In this document: piece after piece, positions 40,777-45,557 of the stretch
Layout: the number at the start of each line of letters is the position of its first letter
Position numbering within the stretch: the stretch's first letter is position 1
Notes under the pieces: model-generated
Told to the model about the DNA's origin: nothing
Databases searched by the model: none
The model's input: only the letters and a program-made list of their open reading frames with translations
Made by a program: the position numbers and the translations under genes
Source of the DNA: Saprospiraceae bacterium
GTDB taxonomy: Bacteria; Bacteroidota; Bacteroidia; Chitinophagales; Saprospiraceae
Direction: 5' to 3'
Assembly (NCBI GenBank): GCA_020630955.1
Contig: JAHDIE010000031.1
Span: 1 to 45,557, forward strand
DNA length: 45,557 bases

Positions 40777-41047
40777 GCAGTATCTTATTGATTAAATGAG
40801 AATAAATACGAATGTTTCCAATCCGCTATATTCTAAAGTACTGGCTTAATAAATCAGAGAAAAACCAACTTTCAGCTTAATTACAATTTCTAAAATCCTA
40901 TTTATTTTAGATAACTAGTTGATCTTTAATAAGATAGCCATATTGTATTTACAAAAACTAAACGCTACGAGAAATAGCAATTTGGAGTAGTTTTAAAACA
41001 ATAAGATGAACTTGAAGTTTAAAAACTTAACTTAGTCTAAGAAAAAT
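40777..41047. other. Divergent intergenic region, leuA / helical-repeat gene
   Basis: This 271-base AT-rich gap separates divergent starts. It must hold the leuA operon promoter on the minus strand and that of the helical-repeat gene on the plus strand, but no convincing TTTG/TAnnTTTG pair, leucine-rich leader peptide, T-box or attenuator hairpin was recognised. A ten-codon open frame at 41006-41035 looks accidental. Confidence 0.5.
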
Positions 41048-42601
41048 GTGAAAGCTTTGATCATTAAATCTCCATCTGACAAATTAGTAACCCTCATCAA
41101 TAGTCTTACCAAGGCTGAGAAAAGGAGTTTTAGACTGTTTGCCAACCGAAATGGCTCAGAAGGTGATCCCAAATTTATGCAACTTTTTCACTTGTTAAGT
41201 AAGGAGGAAAGATTTGATGAAGCCATTGTTCTCAAGAAAATTCCTGAATTAAAAAAATCTCAACTATCCAATCTAAAGGCAAATTTGTTCAAACAAATTC
41301 TTTCTTGCCTGAGATTACTGGAACGAAATAAAATAGCTGAAATTCAGGTTAGGGAACAGATAGACTTTGCAAGAATTTTATACGACAAAGGGATGTACAA
41401 AACCTGCCTTGAGATTCTTGATAAAGCTAAAAAACGATCCAAAGAGATAAATTTTGAAACTTTGACACTCTCCATTATATATTTCCAAAAACAAATTGAG
41501 TCCCAACACATTACAGGTTCTATGTCTTCCACAGCGGATGAGTTAAGTTCAGAGGCCGATGAATTGCTAGAACAAATTGACCTGACCAACAAGTTATCCA
41601 ATCTATCTTTATTGCTTTATGGAAGATATCTCAGAAATGGTTTTGTAAAAAATGATGTCGAATACGAAGATCTCAGCACTTTCCTGCATGAGCACCTGCC
41701 TTATTACAATGAACAAAGACTTGGCTTCTATCAAAAACTTTATTTGTACCAATCTTATGTTTGGTTTTATATCATGGCTCAAGATTTTCCTAACAGTTAT
41801 AAATATTCAAAAAAATGGGTAAACATTTATGATGAAAATCCAAATAGAAAACTGACCAGTACAACAGCATACATCAAGGGACATCACAATGTATTAAATG
41901 CACTCTTTTTAACGAAAAAAGCCGATCGTTTCAATGAAGCATATGAACAGTTTTTAAAAATTGATATACACGAACACAAGACACCTTCGTTTAATGAAAT
42001 TTCTCTTTTTCATCTTTTTAAATGGACACATTTTTTAAATAAAACCTTTCTAAATGCAGCATACGAAGTAAGTGATCAGCTTTTAGAATTGGAATCAATT
42101 GTTGTTGAAAACACTTTCGGATGGGACATGCACCGGATGCTGATTCTTTATTACAAAATTGGTTGTACCTACTTTGGAATTGGTGATTTGGGAAAGGCAA
42201 TTGATTACCTTAATGTGATCTGTAATAAAAACTATCCTGACCTTCGACAAGACATTCAAAGCTTTGCAAGAATTCTTAATCTTATTGCCAACTTTGATTT
42301 GGGAAATGAAAGTTTGGTTAGCTATCAAGTAAAATCTCTTTATCGATTTCTTTCCAAGATGGAAGAACTTGAACAAACACAATTAGAGATTATTAAATTT
42401 CTTAGAAAAACTCCTAAGATGTTACCAAGAGATCTTAAAGCAGAATTTATAAAATTAAAAGATAATCTTGCTAAGATAGAAATTAGACCATACGAAAAAA
42501 GACCATTTTTATACTTGGATATTATCTCTTGGTTGGAAGCAAAGATTCAAGAGACAACTATTAAGAAAGTGATTCAGGGGAAGCTAAAAATGAATAGCTG
42601 A
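41048..42601 (+). CDS. Alpha-helical repeat protein (TPR-like)
   Basis: A 517-residue soluble protein not assigned to a named family. It is almost entirely helical. The N-terminal third has a conserved-looking DKLVTLINSLTKAEKRSFRL, then DEAIVLKKIPELKKSQLSNL, and the rest consists of TPR-like antiparallel helices (YDKGMYKTCLEILDKAKKRS, for example). No signal peptide, membrane helix or catalytic motif. Such long TPR-like proteins occur widely in Bacteroidota, probably as scaffolds. The start is a GTG at 41048; no ATG is available near the N-terminus. It is divergent from leuA and ends in a bidirectional hairpin. Confidence 0.75.
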   Translation: MKALIIKSPSDKLVTLINSLTKAEKRSFRLFANRNGSEGDPKFMQLFHLLSKEERFDEAIVLKKIPELKKSQLSNLKANLFKQILSCLRLLERNKIAEIQVREQIDFARILYDKGMYKTCLEILDKAKKRSKEINFETLTLSIIYFQKQIESQHITGSMSSTADELSSEADELLEQIDLTNKLSNLSLLLYGRYLRNGFVKNDVEYEDLSTFLHEHLPYYNEQRLGFYQKLYLYQSYVWFYIMAQDFPNSYKYSKKWVNIYDENPNRKLTSTTAYIKGHHNVLNALFLTKKADRFNEAYEQFLKIDIHEHKTPSFNEISLFHLFKWTHFLNKTFLNAAYEVSDQLLELESIVVENTFGWDMHRMLILYYKIGCTYFGIGDLGKAIDYLNVICNKNYPDLRQDIQSFARILNLIANFDLGNESLVSYQVKSLYRFLSKMEELEQTQLEIIKFLRKTPKMLPRDLKAEFIKLKDNLAKIEIRPYEKRPFLYLDIISWLEAKIQETTIKKVIQGKLKMNS

Positions 42602-42610
42602 GATTTTGAA

Positions 42611-42647
42611 AGAGCTCGTCTTTTGACAAGCTCTCTTTATTATTTTA
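42611..42647. terminator. Probable bidirectional terminator
   Basis: AGAGCT (42611-42616) and GTC (42618-42620) pair with GAC (42625-42627) and AGCTCT (42629-42634) around a TTTT loop, with one C-A mismatch. A T-rich tract to 42647 follows on the plus strand. It lies between the convergent stops of the helical-repeat gene and the GIN-domain gene, so it could serve both. Confidence 0.7.
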
Positions 42648-43997
42648 TCTCATTTTTCTAATCTTACTTTTTTCACCAAGCAAGTCAATTGTTTTTTCTT
42701 TTGGGTTTCCTTTATACAAGATTTTACCCCAATTGTCAGCGGTTGCATTGAGCTTGTTGCTTACATTGACCTTTGCTTCCGAAGCACTTTTAGCCAATAT
42801 GTTTAGATTTTCGATTTGACAATTTTGAGCCTGAAGGATACTGCCACCTTTTACAAAAATATCGGCATGTGCCACTTTTCCTGACAACTCTACTTCCGAC
42901 CCTCCCATAACTGTCAAATTCAATCGTTGTAAATTTTTGGTGTCAAAATTTGTATAACTCCCACTTTTACTTAACAACTCCATAACCTGATCATTGCTTG
43001 TATGTAATTCTACCTTTACACCTTTGGATGTTTCAAGAGGATTGGACAGCTGAATATATAATACGCCCGCCTTGATCTTTGTCTCAACCATTGGAATAAT
43101 ATTTTTTTCAGCAATGACCTTGACGAAATCTTCATGGCTAGTATTTATGTGTAACTGTATCCCATTCTCAACAACAATTGAATTGTAGCTTGATGATAAC
43201 ACTCTCTTTTGAGATAAAAGCTTTCCTATTCCTTTTACATGATCAGTTCGTGATGGATCAAGAATATATTTTATGGGACAATTGTTGAATAGAGCTTGGT
43301 ATTCTTGTAGAGAAGAAACATGAATCTTGATTCCTTTTTCTGAATGTAAATTAATGTATTGAGTACTATTGTCATCCAATTGTATTGCCTTGTCTATTTC
43401 AACCAAACCGTCACCAGCTTCTGTTTGGAGTTTATAGATTCCATCACTGTTTAAAGCAACATCAATGCTTCCTAGATAAGTGTCTAAGACCACTTTTTGA
43501 TTTAAGTTCCGCGTTGGAAAAATAGCATTGATATTTCCATAGGTTACGATAGCCGCATTCCCTTGTTGATTGTTGAGATTAACATGATATGCATCAGCTA
43601 CAACATCTATATTACCTTCAAGATTATGGATAGATAATTGTTTGAAATTATCAAGAGCATTGACCTCGGATCCTTCATAGAATATTGGATAAAGATTGCA
43701 TTTCACCGAGTTACTTTTTGGTACATAAATTTGATAATCAGCATTTTTATTTTGTAATTCAATCCACAACTTTCCTTTTTTGTATTTATGTTTTAATTTG
43801 GAATTTGATGCATAGTTTTCGTAAAGAATAACATTAGATTTGTCATGACCAATAATGTCTATCTCATCAGCCAATCCTTCGATGGCGATATCTTGTCCAT
43901 TATGGGGAATTTCGGTATAAATTTGAGCACACAGTGGTGTAATTGATAAGGAACAACTAAATACACCGGCCAATATTATTACGTTCTTAATTTTCAT
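42645..43997 (-). CDS. Secreted GIN/DUF2807-like beta-helix protein
   Basis: A 450-residue exported protein with signal peptide (about 1-25, ending LCAQ). The mature part is a series of short strand repeats of a right-handed parallel beta-helix: FKQLSIHNLEGNIDVVADAY, DTYLGSIDVALNSDGIYKLQ and, in the C-terminal third, TVMGGSEVELSGKVAHADIF and VKGGSILQAQNCQIENLNIL, matching the GIN (DUF2807) head pattern. The same group includes DUF4097-type (Toastrack) domains of envelope-stress loci. It lies 37 bases downstream of the anti-sigma gene on the same strand and may be a target or sensor. No catalytic motif seen. Confidence 0.8.
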   Translation of the reverse strand: MKIKNVIILAGVFSCSLSITPLCAQIYTEIPHNGQDIAIEGLADEIDIIGHDKSNVILYENYASNSKLKHKYKKGKLWIELQNKNADYQIYVPKSNSVKCNLYPIFYEGSEVNALDNFKQLSIHNLEGNIDVVADAYHVNLNNQQGNAAIVTYGNINAIFPTRNLNQKVVLDTYLGSIDVALNSDGIYKLQTEAGDGLVEIDKAIQLDDNSTQYINLHSEKGIKIHVSSLQEYQALFNNCPIKYILDPSRTDHVKGIGKLLSQKRVLSSSYNSIVVENGIQLHINTSHEDFVKVIAEKNIIPMVETKIKAGVLYIQLSNPLETSKGVKVELHTSNDQVMELLSKSGSYTNFDTKNLQRLNLTVMGGSEVELSGKVAHADIFVKGGSILQAQNCQIENLNILAKSASEAKVNVSNKLNATADNWGKILYKGNPKEKTIDLLGEKSKIRKMR

Positions 43998-44034
43998 TTT
44001 TCATTTTTAAAGAATTAAATAATGGCTGAGAAAT

Positions 44035-44652
44035 TCACAATTCGATAAGCTTTAATTTTGATTTCTCAGCTTCTAATTTGACTAGCTTTGCTGTTTGTTG
44101 ATCACTCAATAGGTGATCCAATGCAGGGATGCCGTCTTTTATATTTCCCTTCGTCAGAAGATTGATTAAAGTAATTTTTAGATAATCTGCGTTTGTCTGA
44201 GTCATCTGTTTGATGATAGCAATTCTTACATTTTCAAGGTGTGTATAATTTTTCAATGCTCTCGCTGCAGTTAATTTTACTTGCAAGCTTTCGTCATTTT
44301 CAATAACATAGATGAGCGCTTTTGCGATCTGCATTTCATCCTTTTCGTTTTCTATGGTTTCATTAAGTAAGTGTGATCTGTCAGCAGAATGTTCGGAGTC
44401 AAATTTTGCGAAGAGAATTGGTGTTTCCACTTCCGTAAATGTGGCTAAGCTATCTTTATTACTGGTCCCTTTGATATAGTAGAATCCAATAATGACAACA
44501 CAGACTAAACCAAATAACAGAAAATATTTGCCGAAAGGCATATCTTTTGATTGAGAGCTTTGTTCTATTCCTTGCCAAACATCATCCATGTTGACCTCGT
44601 GCTCCAAGTTTGCTAAATTATCTTGTAGATGTTCTTTAAATCCCATGATCAA
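44035..44652 (-). CDS. Anti-sigma factor-like protein with HEAT-like repeats
   Basis: A 205-residue single-pass membrane protein. The N-terminal 40 residues (MGFKEHLQDNLANLEHEVNM, then DDVWQGIEQ) would be the cytoplasmic sigma-binding part, followed by one membrane helix (about 43-60). The periplasmic part has a HEAT-like helical repeat region from about 105, seen in SLQVKLTAARALKNYTHLEN and LKITLINLLTKGNIKDGIPA. Its start overlaps the ECF sigma gene by 17 bases (or 11 from the second ATG), the standard sigma/anti-sigma layout. It should hold the sigma factor inactive until an envelope signal. Sigma-inhibiting function is inferred from topology and position. Confidence 0.75.
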   Translation of the reverse strand: MIMGFKEHLQDNLANLEHEVNMDDVWQGIEQSSQSKDMPFGKYFLLFGLVCVVIIGFYYIKGTSNKDSLATFTEVETPILFAKFDSEHSADRSHLLNETIENEKDEMQIAKALIYVIENDESLQVKLTAARALKNYTHLENVRIAIIKQMTQTNADYLKITLINLLTKGNIKDGIPALDHLLSDQQTAKLVKLEAEKSKLKLIEL

Positions 44653-45166
44653 TGTATTTCGTCAATTTAGATTTTAACACCTTACAAGCATATTTGTATT
44701 GACTCTTAGATGTTGAAATATTTATGTTTAAAATTTCTGCGATTTCTCGATGTTTATGATTTTCTAAAGCATATAAAGTAAAAACAGTTCGACACCCATC
44801 TGACAAGTTTTGAATTTCCTCTTTCAATTTTTGCCAAGAAACATTTTTATACCATTCATCCTCATTGATTGCTTCAACATCGCTATCTAAAATCTCAAAA
44901 CTGATCTTTCTTGATTTGATATATTTTAAACTAGCGTTAATCACCATTCTTCTTAGCCATCCTGCATAATGATGAGCATCTTTTAGGTTTTCTAATTTTT
45001 GAAAGCTTTTAAGAAAACATTCTTGAATGATGTCTTTACTTTCTTCTTTATTGTTTGTTATCCGAAAGCTGGTAGTAAACATGCTTGTCTTATAAGTGTC
45101 AAACAAGGTGCGAAATGCCACCTGATTGTTTTTCTTTGCTTTTGATATGACTTGCTGGATATTCAT
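44636..45166 (-). CDS. ECF-type RNA polymerase sigma factor
   Basis: A 176-residue sigma-70 family regulator of the extracytoplasmic-function type. Region 2 (about 10-85) has FRTLFDTYKTSMFTTSFRI and ESKDIIQECFLKSFQKLENL, then the GWLRRMVINASLKYIKSRK core and linker. Region 4 (about 110-165) has LSDGCRTVFTLYALENHKHR, EIAEILNINISTSKSQYKYA and a final KYIDHGI. Region 3 is absent, as expected. It is followed by an overlapping anti-sigma gene and a secreted GIN protein, forming one operon. The 13-bp direct repeats 66-128 bases upstream of the start could mark its own regulation. Confidence 0.92.
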   Translation of the reverse strand: MNIQQVISKAKKNNQVAFRTLFDTYKTSMFTTSFRITNNKEESKDIIQECFLKSFQKLENLKDAHHYAGWLRRMVINASLKYIKSRKISFEILDSDVEAINEDEWYKNVSWQKLKEEIQNLSDGCRTVFTLYALENHKHREIAEILNINISTSKSQYKYACKVLKSKLTKYIDHGI

Positions 45167-45217
45167 CAGTACATAAGGAAGATACTGTATTTTAAAAAAG
45201 GACGTAAAAGTGAAATG

Positions 45218-45294
45218 AAAATATTGCTATTAAATATTGAACTAATTATAAATTAGGACAATGAAGATGTAATTTTCAATAAAATATTGAACTA
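45218..45294. repeat. Direct repeats upstream of the ECF sigma gene
   Basis: AAATATTGAACTA occurs exactly at 45232-45244 and 45282-45294, 50 bases apart, and a shorter copy AAAATATTG is at 45218-45226. They lie 52-128 bases before the sigma start, on the template of its minus-strand operon, and 115-190 bases before the plus-strand gene at 45409. An operator array for either gene is possible. Confidence 0.55.
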
Positions 45295-45355
45295 GGGATT
45301 GATTCACAGATTACTTTAAATTAAAATTGTTAATTTTTTCTATTGTCTGGTCAAA

Positions 45356-45373
45356 ATAATATTCAAATATTAT
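45356..45373. repeat. Inverted repeat before the truncated secreted-protein gene
   Basis: ATAATATT (45356-45363) and AATATTAT (45366-45373) form perfect 8-bp arms around CA, 35 bases before the ATG at 45409. The site is A/T-only in both arms, so significance is moderate; an operator is possible. Confidence 0.4.
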
Positions 45374-45408
45374 GTGCCAGATTCCCTGCGATTTATAAAA
45401 TTATAATC

Positions 45409-45557
45409 ATGAAAAAGTTCCCTTTTTGGATATGTTTTATTTTTTTAATTCCTCTTAATGTATTTTGCCAAAATACATTTATCAGGACATATCCAGAAGG
45501 CAACTTTACTGTTAATCCTTGGATTATAGAAAATGGACCAAATGGTCCAATAGTCTG
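45409..45557 (+). CDS. Secreted protein, N-terminus only (cut by window edge)
   Basis: An open frame from the ATG at 45409 continues to the last base without a stop, 49 codons. It begins MKKFPFWICFIFLIPLNVFC, a clear signal peptide, probably cleaved after FCQ, followed by NTFIRTYPEGNFTVNPWIIE and an NGPNGPIV stretch. The mature start suggests an extracellular or envelope protein, but too little is visible for a family. It is divergent from the ECF sigma gene, sharing a 242-base intergenic region with direct and inverted repeats. Confidence 0.75.
   Translation, partial: MKKFPFWICFIFLIPLNVFCQNTFIRTYPEGNFTVNPWIIENGPNGPIV

Noticed and set aside
41006-41035. Nine-residue open frame before the helical-repeat gene, considered as a leader peptide
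   Set aside because: It is on the opposite strand to the leu operon, has only two leucines and no attenuator follows.
45218-45294. Repeats considered as a CRISPR array
   Set aside because: Too short (13 bp), unequal spacing, only two exact copies and no cas genes.
1-45557. Signs of a mobile island (integrase, transposase, tRNA-end duplications, phage genes)
   Set aside because: None was recognised; coding and base character look uniform across the window by eye.

Overview
The window is an AT-rich, gene-dense chromosomal segment from a member of the Bacteroidota. The evidence is lineage-typical families (a DUF4294 protein, a DUF5916/CBM9-like outer-membrane protein, a Lacal_2735-type 54-residue protein, a GIN/DUF2807 surface protein), a bacterial mevalonate-pathway decarboxylase, almost no Shine-Dalgarno sequences, and several TAnnTTTG-type -7 promoter boxes. 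No tRNA, rRNA, CRISPR array, insertion sequence or phage gene was seen. The content looks like core and lifestyle genes, not a mobile island. A Saprospiria- or Flavobacteriia-like organism is plausible, but the sequence does not fix this.

Layout. 1-6.2 kb: mscL with a good terminator; an OmpA lipoprotein plus aroA; a DUF4294 gene plus mvaD; a degenerate PAP2-like membrane gene plus dapD. 6.2-10.1 kb: a WYL regulator, a DUF6157 gene overlapping a BtrH-like cysteine acyltransferase/peptidase gene, a cupin, and a secreted M20 amidohydrolase. 10.2-14.4 kb: a NarL-type response regulator and a TPR histidine kinase, with a 10-bp inverted repeat just before the regulator; then a 4HBT thioesterase plus a YihY/BrkB gene.

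14.4-19.8 kb is the most unusual part. Five same-strand genes encode a soluble coiled-coil protein, a two-helix membrane protein with a PspA-like coiled coil, a substrate-binding protein carrying both an N-terminal membrane anchor and a C-terminal OmpA peptidoglycan-binding domain, a TauC/SsuC-type permease with a two-helix C-terminal extension, and its ATPase. I read this as a candidate envelope-associated ABC system tethered between inner membrane and cell wall, possibly for membrane stress or maintenance. The function is inferred.

19.8-28.4 kb: a small Lacal_2735 gene; a 3-hydroxyacyl-CoA dehydrogenase plus a PaaI-like thioesterase; an FKBP lipoprotein; an SRPBCC protein; a PaaE-like reductase; a DUF5916 gene plus a HisC-like aminotransferase; DoxX; and a small secreted protein. 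28.4-35.9 kb is a molybdenum-cofactor locus in four transcription blocks: moeB-rhodanese; moaE/moaD/TauE; moaC/mobA fusion; and xdhC/moaA/moeA. It lacks a mogA/moaB gene and contains no molybdoenzyme gene.

36.4-40.8 kb is a leuA-leuC-leuD-leuB operon whose LeuA lacks the allosteric domain. 41.0-45.6 kb: a helical-repeat protein, a bidirectional terminator, an ECF sigma/anti-sigma pair with a GIN-domain secreted protein, direct repeats upstream of the sigma gene, and the 5' end of a secreted protein cut by the window edge.
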